Under the pieces are notes generated by a model. That model ran no database searches. It was not told the origin of the DNA and saw only the letters and a program-made list of their open reading frames with translations. Position numbers and translations under genes: made by a program. A stretch of DNA of 41,970 nt from JAVBPE01 sp031549865 (lineage in GTDB: Bacteria; Bacillota_I; Bacilli_A; Acholeplasmatales; Anaeroplasmataceae), in NCBI GenBank assembly GCA_031549865.1, contig JAVBPE010000015.1, positions 1 to 41,970 on the forward strand, read 5' to 3'. Shown piece after piece: positions 1 through 7,835 of the stretch (its first letter is position 1; each line of letters begins with the position of its first letter).

Positions 1-45
1 AGCTAATATAATATATCAGCGAACTATGAAACTATCTAATACTAT

Positions 46-168
46 AAAGATTTTCTTTAAGAAAGTCTTTTTTTTAACTCTAACTTCTATATAAATGAAA
101 AAGGCACTTATAAAAGTACCTTTTGTCATCACTCTGAAGAAGAAATTAGAGAATAATTTCTTTTTTTA
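46..168 (+). terminator. Cluster of three terminator-like hairpins at the window edge
   Basis: Three hairpins followed by T runs lie in a row. The first is at 46-74 (AGATTTTCTT paired with AAGAAAGTCT, then a T8 run). The second is at 100-124 (AAAGG-ACTT paired with AAGT-CCTTT, one mismatch, short T run). The third is at 140-168 (AGAAATTA / TAATTTCT, loop GAGAA, then T8). The first and third look like genuine intrinsic terminators for a gene left of the window. No coding region is supported in 1-391; apart from these hairpins and the promoter at 324-352 I see nothing there. Confidence 0.6.
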
Positions 169-323
169 TATTTTTATAAATGTAATTATAAAGTTGTTTT
201 ATAAATAAAATGTAATATGAATAAATTATCACTATATTCTAAGATAAATTTGGAAGTATATGGAAAAACATTGGTAATTAAGTTTAAAATGTCACCAATA
301 ATTCACAAAGACATCATATTCTC

Positions 324-352
324 TTGACATAAAACGCTTTCGGTGATAAATT
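324..352 (+). promoter_or_regulatory. Promoter of first lipoprotein gene with an internal cre-like half-palindrome
   Basis: The -35 TTGACA (324-329), a 17-bp spacer and the -10 TAAATT (347-352) form a good sigma-A promoter about 40 nt upstream of the ATG at 392. The spacer carries AAAACGCTTTC (331-341), centred on CG. It matches 11 of 14 positions of the CcpA cre consensus TGWAANCGNTNWCA (329-342). A repressor bound there would block RNA polymerase. The same 32 bp (322-353) occur exactly at 2430-2461 before the paralogous gene. The promoter is seen directly; CcpA or another LacI-family control is inference. Confidence 0.65.
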
Positions 353-391
353 ATTAATATCTAGTATTTTTAAGATGAAAGGAAAGAAAAA

Positions 392-2245
392 ATGAAAATT
401 AAAGGAAAAATAGCGGCTTTACTAGGCGTATGCGTAGTTGCATTAGGTTTAGCTGCATGTAATGGAACTGAGGATCCATCAAACACAAGTACAGCTACAG
501 AAACTAGCGTACCAACAAGTGAACCAACGAGTACATCAACAAGTACTCCAACAAGTACTCCAACGAGCACACCAACAAGTACTCCAACGAGCACACCAAC
601 AAGTGAACCAACGAGTACACCAACGAGTACTCCAACGAGCACACCAACAAGTACTCCAACATCTACAGAAGAACCAGATAATACTTGGGCTGAAGGCTTA
701 GTAAATGGAACTATTGTATATGCAGAAAACTTCGAATCTGAAGCATTAGAAATTGGTACTAATCCTGAAAGTGGAAAAACTATTTATATAACTAAAGATG
801 CATCTGAAGCAATTCATACTGATTTAGTTACTTTAAATGGTAATACATTTATGAAATTAGTTGACACTAATGATAAAACAAATTTTACAAATATTAAATT
901 ACCTGCTACTTATAATAGTGGAGTTCTTGAAGTATATGCAAAAGTTAATATTAATCTATTAGCGGGAAAATGGAATCAAATTGCTTTAGTTAATTCAACT
1001 GATACTGAATTATTTGCAGTACGTTCTGTTGATAAAAACTATATAGGCTATCGTTTTGGAACTGGTGATGGTACTCAAATTACTCCATCTGTATCTAACA
1101 TTATTAACCAATGGGTTGCAATAAAAATGACTGTTAACTTTACTGCTGGAACTGTAAGTTTGTCTTACAATGGAACTGAAATCTTAACTCAACATGTTCA
1201 AGCAATTTCAGATGTTACTGCAATTCAATTTTGCACTGGTGGTGCGGCTACAGATAGAACTGTTTCTGTGGATGATGTAGTTGTAGGTCATACTGAAGCT
1301 TCTTTAAATGATTACAAAACTGTAGCATCTCAAAATTTAACAACTGCTTTTGGAACATATGTTTCAACTGATTATACAGAAGATAATTATGCATTGATTA
1401 CTGCTGCAAAAGATAGTGGTTTAACTGCAATCGAAAGTGCAACAACATTTGCTGAAGTTGATGCTGCATATGAAACTGCAATAGCTGCAATGGCTGCTGT
1501 TGAAGAAAAAACTTTAACTCCTGCAGAATTATTAGCTATAGCAAAAGAAGAAGCTGTAAAAGAAATTAATGATGAATATGCAACATATAATTTAGCTAAA
1601 TATACTACAAATGGTGCTGACCTTACTGCAATAAAAGAAAAAGCTTTAACTGATATTGCTGATGCAGTTGCAATTGAAGAAGTAACTACAATTGTTGAAA
1701 AAGCTATTGAAGATATGGCTAAAGTTGAAAAAGATCCAATTATAGGAGAAGCTCAAGTATCAACCGCAATTGATTTCAAATTAGCTACAGCTACAACAAC
1801 AACATCAGATAAAAGTGTGGATATGACTGCTGATTTCAAGTTTGTTGGTGGTGATTCAGTAACTACAAAAGAAGGTGTTGTATTCAATATTGCTGAAAGT
1901 TCAAGTAATATGAAAATTGAAGCAAATGGATTAAAATTCCAAGAAGCTGATAAAGCTGCATTATCATTCTCAACAACGGCTGAATCAACAATTACGTTAG
2001 TTTTATATGTAAACTCTGCAAGTAGAGGTATGGTAATTACTTCTACAAACGGATATAATATTACAATTGATAAAGATGCTGATAATAAAGCAACATATAG
2101 TACTGGTACTGGTTATACTACAACTGCTTCAAGTAGCACATTTACGATTACGATTAATAGTGCTGCGGCTGACACATTTACAATTAAATCAGCTGGTAAA
2201 TATACTGTTTATACACAATCAATAACAATTGTTGGTGTAAACTAA
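392..2245 (+). CDS. Surface lipoprotein with PTST-repeat stalk, LamG-like and helical domains
   Basis: This 617-residue protein is predicted to be exported and lipid-anchored. A basic, hydrophobic N-terminus ends in the lipobox LAAC with the acceptor Cys at residue 23. Residues about 26-94 are a low-complexity stalk of PTST/PTSE units. About 96-300 is a beta-rich, concanavalin/LamG-like region (VYAENFESE near its start, VSVDDVVVG at its end). About 304-370 and 374-449 are two alanine-rich helical modules resembling FIVAR-like surface repeats. About 450-617 is a beta-rich Thr/Ser domain. The start is fixed by GGAAAG eight bases upstream. The next gene is a longer paralog with the same architecture and promoter. 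A carbohydrate- or host-surface-binding role is likely from the architecture. No catalytic residues are recognised, and domain names are assigned by eye. Confidence 0.75.
   Translation: MKIKGKIAALLGVCVVALGLAACNGTEDPSNTSTATETSVPTSEPTSTSTSTPTSTPTSTPTSTPTSTPTSEPTSTPTSTPTSTPTSTPTSTEEPDNTWAEGLVNGTIVYAENFESEALEIGTNPESGKTIYITKDASEAIHTDLVTLNGNTFMKLVDTNDKTNFTNIKLPATYNSGVLEVYAKVNINLLAGKWNQIALVNSTDTELFAVRSVDKNYIGYRFGTGDGTQITPSVSNIINQWVAIKMTVNFTAGTVSLSYNGTEILTQHVQAISDVTAIQFCTGGAATDRTVSVDDVVVGHTEASLNDYKTVASQNLTTAFGTYVSTDYTEDNYALITAAKDSGLTAIESATTFAEVDAAYETAIAAMAAVEEKTLTPAELLAIAKEEAVKEINDEYATYNLAKYTTNGADLTAIKEKALTDIADAVAIEEVTTIVEKAIEDMAKVEKDPIIGEAQVSTAIDFKLATATTTTSDKSVDMTADFKFVGGDSVTTKEGVVFNIAESSSNMKIEANGLKFQEADKAALSFSTTAESTITLVLYVNSASRGMVITSTNGYNITIDKDADNKATYSTGTGYTTTASSSTFTITINSAAADTFTIKSAGKYTVYTQSITIVGVN
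512..669 (+). repeat. 12-bp tandem repeat coding the PTST stalk
   Basis: About thirteen imperfect copies of a 12-bp unit (CCAACAAGTACT / CCAACGAGCACA) code for Pro-Thr-Ser-Thr. Stretches longer than 30 bp are identical to the repeat in the downstream paralog. Such arrays can change length by slippage, or exchange units with the second copy at 2627-2776, without shifting frame. Confidence 0.85.
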
Positions 2246-2270
2246 GAAGTTAACTTAAAAATTATTCTAA

Positions 2271-2309
2271 AAAAATGATGTAAGTCGAAAGATATTGCAT
2301 CATTTTTTA
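2271..2309 (+). terminator. Intrinsic terminator after first lipoprotein gene
   Basis: The stem AAATGATGTAA pairs with TTGCATCATTT (one T-G pair) around an 11-nt loop, and a T run follows. It lies 26 bp after the stop codon, so the two tandem lipoprotein genes are probably separate transcripts. Confidence 0.75.
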
Positions 2310-2431
2310 TTTTATAAACTAAGAATGATGTATTTTTCACTTAACTAATGTTATTAATTGGAAAAATGTGGAAAAACGTTGTAATAGAGCGGAAATATAT
2401 CACTTTAATTTCACAAATATATCGTAAAGTC

Positions 2432-2460
2432 TTGACATAAAACGCTTTCGGTGATAAATT
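2432..2460 (+). promoter_or_regulatory. Promoter of second lipoprotein gene, copy of the 324-352 promoter
   Basis: TTGACA (2432-2437), a 17-bp spacer and TAAATT (2455-2460) carry the same CG-centred cre-like sequence in the spacer as the promoter at 324-352. Identity with the first promoter runs unbroken for 32 bp (2430-2461). Upstream, pieces such as TGGAAAAA and TTCACAAA are also shared, so the duplication included the regulatory region. Both genes should respond to the same factor. Confidence 0.65.
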
Positions 2461-2500
2461 AGGGGTATCTAGCATTATCTAATATGAAAGGAAAGAAAAT

Positions 2501-5500
2501 ATGAAAATAAAAGGGAAAATTGCAGCATTATTTGGAATTTGTGTTGTTGCATTAGGTTTAACTGCTTGTGGTGGTGATGATGAACCGTCAATAACAAGTG
2601 TACCTACAGAAACGAGTACAACAGTTCCGACAAGTGAACCAACAAGTACATTGCCAAGTGAATCAACAAGTACTCCAACAAGCGCACCAACAAGTACTCC
2701 AACGAGCACACCAACAAGTACACCAACAAGTACTCCAACGAGCACACCAACAAGTACTCCAACAAACACTTCAACTTCAACATCTGAAGGTCCAGTGACT
2801 AAGTGGTATGAGGGATTGGTTAATGGAACAGTTGTATATGCTGAGAATTTTGAATCTGAAGGCATAGAAATCAATGAAGGTGCACAAAGTGGAACTATCT
2901 ATATTAAAGAAAAAACTGCGGCTCTTCATACTGACGTTGTATCTGTAAGTGGAAATAGCTTCATGAAATTGATTGATACTGATACAACTAAAACAAATAA
3001 TACTTGTATAACATTACCAAGCGTTTATAAGGTAGGCGTTCTTGATATTTATACTAAAGTTTTAGTTAATGAGGTCTCAGGTAACTGGAATAAAGTTATG
3101 CTTATAAACGAAAATGGAAGTGAAGTTTTCGCTGTTAAATCTGCAAAAGATAAAACTCGTGTAGGTTACCGTTTTGGTTCAACTGATGCATCAGGTGCAA
3201 ATGTTGGTGATGGTAGCGAATTTGTGCCTACTGTTACAAATGAAAAAGATGTTTGGATAACTATTAAAATAACGGTTGATTTTACTTCAAAGAAAATTAA
3301 TGTTTCTTATAATGGCGCTTTAGTATTGTCTGATGCAAATATTAATTTTGATAACATTGCATCGCTTCAATTTTGTACAGCTGGTTCAGCTAATACACGA
3401 ACTGTTTCTGTAGACGATGTTGTAGTAGGATATGAAGGCGTTTCTATAAATGAATATAAAGAATTAATTATAGCAAATTTAACTACAAAATATGGAACAT
3501 ATATTGAAAATGATTATACATCTGATAATTATGCATTAATTACAGCTGCAAAAAATGATGGTATAGCGGCAATAGAATTAGCTTCTACTGAAGATTTAGT
3601 TGATGAAGCTTATGATAATGCAGTCGTTGCAATGAATGAAATTAAAACGATAGCGCAAACAGTAGCAGATGAATTAACTACTGCAAAAACACAAGCTATC
3701 AAAGAATTAGAAGAAGAAATTTATCTTGCATCTAATTATGAATTTACTAAGAGTGATTATGATACAGCTTTAACGGCTGCAAAAAAAGAAATAACGGATG
3801 TAACTTTAATTGCTGATATTGAAACAGCTTTTGAAAATGCTAAGGTTATTATGGATGCTGTAAGTACATCAAAAGGTGTTGCATCTTTAAATGATTTAAC
3901 AGCAGCGGTAGGTAATTATGATTTAATTGTCTTAACTGAAGATATTGCTTCATTAGATGCTGATGATAAATATTTAGGTGATTATGGAATTGCTTCATAT
4001 ATAATTAGTGATGAAGATTATACAACTAGAGACTTAGATTTTACATTTGATCTTAATGGCCATGTGTTTGGTCGTGAATTAGATATTAGAAGTTTCAGAT
4101 CAAGCAATGGTGCGGCTGGTGGTACATTTGATATTATAATAACTGATAGCGCAGAAGTAAAAGGAAGTATTGGGTCAACTGCTGCAGATTATGCAATTTA
4201 CGTTTCATCAAAAGGAAACACAACAGTTACTTTAAATGGAATAAATGCATTAGGAAAATATGGTGGATTATATACAAATGGATCACATTCAGGTGCTACA
4301 ATCATGGCTATAAATTGCCAATTTATTGGTAATAATGAACTAGGAACTGGTATGTATTTAGCTGGTAATCATGACTATGTATTTGAAAATTGTACATTTG
4401 AAGGAGCCGATGGTGCTTACTTAAAGAGTGGGACATACACATTTAACGAGTGCTTATTTATTGCCCATGGTGCGGCAAATGATCCTACATATTACGGTAA
4501 TGGTGCAGAATTAACAGGAAATGGATTAAATATTGATAGTGCAGAAGGTTATATTACAAATCTAGATGCAATATTAAATGATTGTGAATTTTATTCTGAT
4601 AATAACTATGGATTTGCTGAATTTTCTACATATGATAATATAGCAAATAGAGTTAACTATGCAAAAGTTGAAATTAATAATAGTAATTTAACAGACGATG
4701 ATGTTTATATTGAAAATAAAGATAATGTTACACCAAGTACATTTGGTACACTTCAAGAAAAATTGGAATCATATATAGAAAAGCAATTTACTGAGCAAAT
4801 TACTAGCTATTTGGAAGGCATTGATGAAGCTTATATTCCTGAAAATTCAGATGCTTATACTAATTTATTAAATGTATATATTAATTTAATTAACGACTTA
4901 GATGCTATCAATGTAAGTCAATATATTGATTTTGATGCAGCTAAATATCATGTTGATACAATAATTTCTTTGGGATTAGCTGATTTACAAAAAGTTGTAT
5001 CAGATTATGAAGCAGAACTTTTAAGTGATGCGAAAGCCTTAGCTATAATAGATATTAATACAGAGTATGCAAAATATGATTTAGAAAAAGATTATACAAT
5101 GAAAGGTGCAGATATTACTGCAATAAAAGTAAAAGCATTAAGTGATATAGAAAAAGCTGTTGCAATTGAAGAGGTAACCACTATTGTAGAACAAGCGATA
5201 GCGGATATGGCTAAAGTTAAAACTGATGCAATCTTAAGTGCTGGAGAATTATTTGATGCTAGTACACTTACTACAAATGCCACAAGTACAAATGCTTCGG
5301 CATATGTAGGTGATTTATTTAGTGTAACAGTAAAAGGTAATAGTAAATATATTGTTGCAGAAAGAAGTACAACTTCAAATGATGCTGCAGCTAGAAAATT
5401 TAGTAAAGAATTAAGAACGGCTTCAAATAACCATATATTTGTTATAACGAACACAAGCACAGGAACAGCTAGTTTTACAGTTTATTTTTCATCTGCTGAT

Positions 5501-5674
5501 TCTAATGGCTATGCTTCTAAAGATATAATAATAACAACTCCTAATGGTTCTCAAACAATTAAACCGGCATCGTCAAGCGTTGCATATGCATTTACATGTA
5601 CACTTGCAGCAGGTCAAACTATTGAACTTACTTCAGGCTCAAGAGTAGTATTATGCGGAGTTTATGCAAGTTAA
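2501..5674 (+). CDS. Large surface lipoprotein with PTST stalk, LamG-like domain and beta-helix
   Basis: This 1057-residue paralog of the preceding gene has the lipobox LTAC with Cys at residue 23. A PTST/PTSE stalk follows at about 40-95, then a LamG-like region at about 100-310 ending in VSVDDVVVG. Two helical modules lie at about 315-460. About 462-745 is an inserted parallel beta-helix-like region, with repeated short strands and N/G turns such as GMYLAGNHDYVFENCTF. Further helical modules follow, including one at about 850-910 nearly identical to that of the first protein (VAIEEVTTIVE). A beta-rich C-terminal domain runs from about 913. Beta-helices of this look occur in polysaccharide lyases, esterases and adhesins; no catalytic triad can be assigned. 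It is probably a cell-surface glycan-binding or glycan-degrading protein. Confidence 0.75.
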   Translation: MKIKGKIAALFGICVVALGLTACGGDDEPSITSVPTETSTTVPTSEPTSTLPSESTSTPTSAPTSTPTSTPTSTPTSTPTSTPTSTPTNTSTSTSEGPVTKWYEGLVNGTVVYAENFESEGIEINEGAQSGTIYIKEKTAALHTDVVSVSGNSFMKLIDTDTTKTNNTCITLPSVYKVGVLDIYTKVLVNEVSGNWNKVMLINENGSEVFAVKSAKDKTRVGYRFGSTDASGANVGDGSEFVPTVTNEKDVWITIKITVDFTSKKINVSYNGALVLSDANINFDNIASLQFCTAGSANTRTVSVDDVVVGYEGVSINEYKELIIANLTTKYGTYIENDYTSDNYALITAAKNDGIAAIELASTEDLVDEAYDNAVVAMNEIKTIAQTVADELTTAKTQAIKELEEEIYLASNYEFTKSDYDTALTAAKKEITDVTLIADIETAFENAKVIMDAVSTSKGVASLNDLTAAVGNYDLIVLTEDIASLDADDKYLGDYGIASYIISDEDYTTRDLDFTFDLNGHVFGRELDIRSFRSSNGAAGGTFDIIITDSAEVKGSIGSTAADYAIYVSSKGNTTVTLNGINALGKYGGLYTNGSHSGATIMAINCQFIGNNELGTGMYLAGNHDYVFENCTFEGADGAYLKSGTYTFNECLFIAHGAANDPTYYGNGAELTGNGLNIDSAEGYITNLDAILNDCEFYSDNNYGFAEFSTYDNIANRVNYAKVEINNSNLTDDDVYIENKDNVTPSTFGTLQEKLESYIEKQFTEQITSYLEGIDEAYIPENSDAYTNLLNVYINLINDLDAINVSQYIDFDAAKYHVDTIISLGLADLQKVVSDYEAELLSDAKALAIIDINTEYAKYDLEKDYTMKGADITAIKVKALSDIEKAVAIEEVTTIVEQAIADMAKVKTDAILSAGELFDASTLTTNATSTNASAYVGDLFSVTVKGNSKYIVAERSTTSNDAAARKFSKELRTASNNHIFVITNTSTGTASFTVYFSSADSNGYASKDIIITTPNGSQTIKPASSSVAYAFTCTLAAGQTIELTSGSRVVLCGVYAS
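2627..2776 (+). repeat. 12-bp tandem repeat coding the PTST stalk of the second lipoprotein
   Basis: About twelve copies of the same 12-bp unit as at 512-669, again coding PTST or PTSE variants. The shared unit sequences suggest recent exchange or common expansion between the two genes. Reverse-strand and +1-frame open frames over this array are repeat artefacts. Confidence 0.85.
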
Positions 5675-5696
5675 ATTTTAACTTATAGAATATAAA

Positions 5697-5728
5697 AGAG
5701 TTAGGTTTAGGACCTAATTCTTTTTTTT
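5697..5728 (+). terminator. Intrinsic terminator after second lipoprotein gene
   Basis: The stem AGAGTTAGGT / ACCTAATTCT (one G-T pair) encloses the 5-nt loop TTAGG and is followed by T8. It sits 22 bp after the stop codon and isolates htpG from the lipoprotein transcript. Confidence 0.85.
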
Positions 5729-5737
5729 GTTATCTTT

Positions 5738-5764
5738 TTGGCACTTTGGTATTGACAGTGCCAA
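5738..5764 (+). promoter_or_regulatory. CIRCE-like HrcA operator overlapping the htpG promoter
   Basis: TTGGCACTT-N9-CAGTGCCAA (5738-5746, 5756-5764) has exactly the CIRCE geometry of TTAGCACTC-N9-GAGTGCTAA and differs at two positions per arm. The arms are perfectly complementary over eight bases. The right arm covers the end of the -35 box, so a bound repressor would block transcription. CIRCE is the established site of the heat-shock repressor HrcA. In Bacillus subtilis htpG is not in the HrcA regulon, so this placement is notable. No hrcA is in the window. Confidence 0.65.
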
Positions 5765-5779
5765 GATAAATGGTATAAT
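5752..5779 (+). promoter_or_regulatory. htpG promoter
   Basis: TTGACA (5752-5757) and a perfect TATAAT (5774-5779) are separated by 16 bp, 29 bp before the ATG. The -35 lies inside the CIRCE-like palindrome. AGGAGG (5794-5799) is the ribosome binding site. Confidence 0.85.
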
Positions 5780-5807
5780 TGATTTTGTAACATAGGAGGA
5801 TCTTATT

Positions 5808-7724
5808 ATGAAAGAAATAAATGAATTTAAAACAGAAACCAAAAAATTGTTAGATATGATGATTAACTCTATCTATACCCATAAGGAAATATTTTTACGT
5901 GAGTTAATATCTAATGCATCTGACGCAATCGATAAGTACCATTACGAAAGCTTAACAAATAGTCTTTTAGAAGTAAGAGATTATAAAATTTTAGTTGAAG
6001 CTGATAAGGAAGCCCGTACTATTACAATAAGTGATAATGGTATTGGAATGAACAAAGAAGATTTAAAAAATTTACTTGGAACAATCGCTAAAAGCGGTTC
6101 TAAAGACTTTTTAGAAAAAGTAAAGAATGATGAAACTTCTGGTGAAGTTGATATTATTGGTCAATTTGGCGTGGGATTTTATTCAGCGTTTATGGTGGCT
6201 AAAGAAGTTCATGTAATCACGAAAAAAGCTTTAGAAGAAACTGGATATAGTTTTGTATCTGAGGGATTGGAAAGTTATTCTATTGAAGAAAATAGTGATG
6301 CTGAAGTTGGAAGTAAGATTGTACTTCATTTGCGTGATAATACAGAGGATTATAACTTTGATGAATATTTAGATGAATATGAAATTAAACGCTTAATTCG
6401 TAAATATTCAGATTATATTAAATATCCAATTATGACTTGGGTAACAAAATATGATGAAGTAGAAAATGCCTCTGAAACTGATGAAAAAGAAGAAGTTGAA
6501 GAAAAAACTCATTTGGAATTAGAAACTATAAATTCAATGATTCCTTTATGGAAAAAAAATAAAGCTGAAGTTGAAGAAACTGAATTAAATGAATTCTATA
6601 AGCAAAAATTTATGGATTACCAAGACCCAATGTCATCAATGTTTGTAAACGTAGAAGGTAATATTACATATAATGCATTATTATTTATTCCTAAAAAATC
6701 TCCATTTAATATGTACTCTGAAAAATTTGAAAAAGGGTTACAATTATACACTAAAGGTGTGTTTATCTTAGATAAATGCAAGGAATTAATACCTGATTAT
6801 CTACGCTTTGTTAAAGGATTAGTTGATAGCGCAGATTTATCTTTAAATATTAGCCGTGAAATGCTTCAAGAAGATCGTCAATTAAAGAAAATTGCAACAA
6901 ACCTTGAAAAGAAAGTATTAGCTGAATTATCTAAAATGAAGAATAATGATTTTGATAAGTATCAAGAATTCTTTAAAGAATATGGATTGAATTTAAAATA
7001 CGGTTTATATGAGGAATATGGTGCTAAGAAGGAGTCATTAAAAGATTTAATAATTTTAGAATCTTTAAATGAAGAATTACCGATTACATTTGAACAATAT
7101 GTAAGCAAAATGAAAGAAAATCAAAAGGCAATATATTTTGCTTCAGGTAAAGATAAGGAATCTGTTTTAAAATTACCTCAAATGGATTTAATTAAAAAAC
7201 AAGAGTATGATGTTTTAGTATTAAAAGATGATGTTGATGAATTTATGCTTCAAGTATTAAAAGATTATGATGGTAAAGAATTTAAATCTATTTCTCAAGG
7301 TGATCTTGATTTATTAACTGAAGATGAGGTTAAGAATCTTGAGACATTAAAGGAAGAAAAGAAGGATATTTTAACTGCTATTAAAGATTCGTTAAACGGT
7401 GAGGTTGAGGATGTAATTATATCTAAACGCTTAGTTGATGGCGCAGTATGCTTATCGGCAAAAGAAGGTATTTCATTTGAAATGGAAAAAGTACTTAAAG
7501 CCCAAAATAATAGCGTTAAAGCTCAAAGGGTTTTGGAAATAAATCCAAATCACGAAATATTTAAAGTAATTGAAGATGCATATAATAATAACAAAGATAA
7601 CTTAGGTAAATACGCTAAACTATTATATTCACAAGCTTTATTGATTGAAGGAATTGAACTTGATGATCCAGTTGAGTTTTCTAAAACAATGTGTGAATTA
7701 TTAATAGAGTCTTCAAAAAAATAA
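5808..7724 (+). CDS. htpG: Hsp90-family chaperone HtpG
   Basis: This is the cytoplasmic ATP-dependent chaperone of the Hsp90 family, 638 residues and full length. The N-terminal GHKL/Bergerat ATPase motifs are clear. ELISNASDA contains Glu32, Asn36 and Asp39. DNGIGM and GQFGVGFYSAF follow and form the nucleotide lid and binding loop. The middle domain carries the conserved LNISREMLQ segment. The C-terminal third is the dimerisation domain and has the low conservation typical of bacterial HtpG. It is a single-gene transcript with its own promoter and a terminator on each side. The CIRCE-like palindrome over its promoter suggests heat-shock repression by HrcA. Confidence 0.97.
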   Translation: MKEINEFKTETKKLLDMMINSIYTHKEIFLRELISNASDAIDKYHYESLTNSLLEVRDYKILVEADKEARTITISDNGIGMNKEDLKNLLGTIAKSGSKDFLEKVKNDETSGEVDIIGQFGVGFYSAFMVAKEVHVITKKALEETGYSFVSEGLESYSIEENSDAEVGSKIVLHLRDNTEDYNFDEYLDEYEIKRLIRKYSDYIKYPIMTWVTKYDEVENASETDEKEEVEEKTHLELETINSMIPLWKKNKAEVEETELNEFYKQKFMDYQDPMSSMFVNVEGNITYNALLFIPKKSPFNMYSEKFEKGLQLYTKGVFILDKCKELIPDYLRFVKGLVDSADLSLNISREMLQEDRQLKKIATNLEKKVLAELSKMKNNDFDKYQEFFKEYGLNLKYGLYEEYGAKKESLKDLIILESLNEELPITFEQYVSKMKENQKAIYFASGKDKESVLKLPQMDLIKKQEYDVLVLKDDVDEFMLQVLKDYDGKEFKSISQGDLDLLTEDEVKNLETLKEEKKDILTAIKDSLNGEVEDVIISKRLVDGAVCLSAKEGISFEMEKVLKAQNNSVKAQRVLEINPNHEIFKVIEDAYNNNKDNLGKYAKLLYSQALLIEGIELDDPVEFSKTMCELLIESSKK

Positions 7725-7730
7725 TATAAT

Positions 7731-7766
7731 AAAATGATGAGTTATAAAATTCATCATTTTTTATTT
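7731..7766 (+). terminator. Intrinsic terminator after htpG
   Basis: AAAATGATGA pairs with TCATCATTTT around a 10-nt loop, and a T-rich tail follows, just after the htpG stop codon. Confidence 0.8.
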
Positions 7767-7782
7767 TTGTGTGAATATTTCC

Positions 7783-7810
7783 TTGTTTAATAAAACTTTA
7801 GGGGTAGAAT
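7783..7810 (+). promoter_or_regulatory. Probable promoter of the MATE gene
   Basis: TTGTTT (7783-7788) and TAGAAT (7805-7810) are separated by 16 bp, about 25 bp before the ATG at 7836. It is moderate in strength and supported mainly by spacing and by the terminator just upstream. Confidence 0.45.
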
Positions 7811-7835
7811 AAAGTTGTATATAGGAGGTAGTTTT

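Noticed and set aside
370..701. Open frames over the PTST repeat in other frames and on the minus strand (LVG-repeat and QQV/LQR-repeat peptides)
   Set aside because: They are the 12-bp repeat read in alternative frames; they lack their own start signals, and the plus-frame lipoprotein explains the sequence fully. The same holds at 2479-2874.
512..2776. Possible CRISPR array because of short repeated units
   Set aside because: The 12-bp units are contiguous, without spacers, and code PTST in frame.
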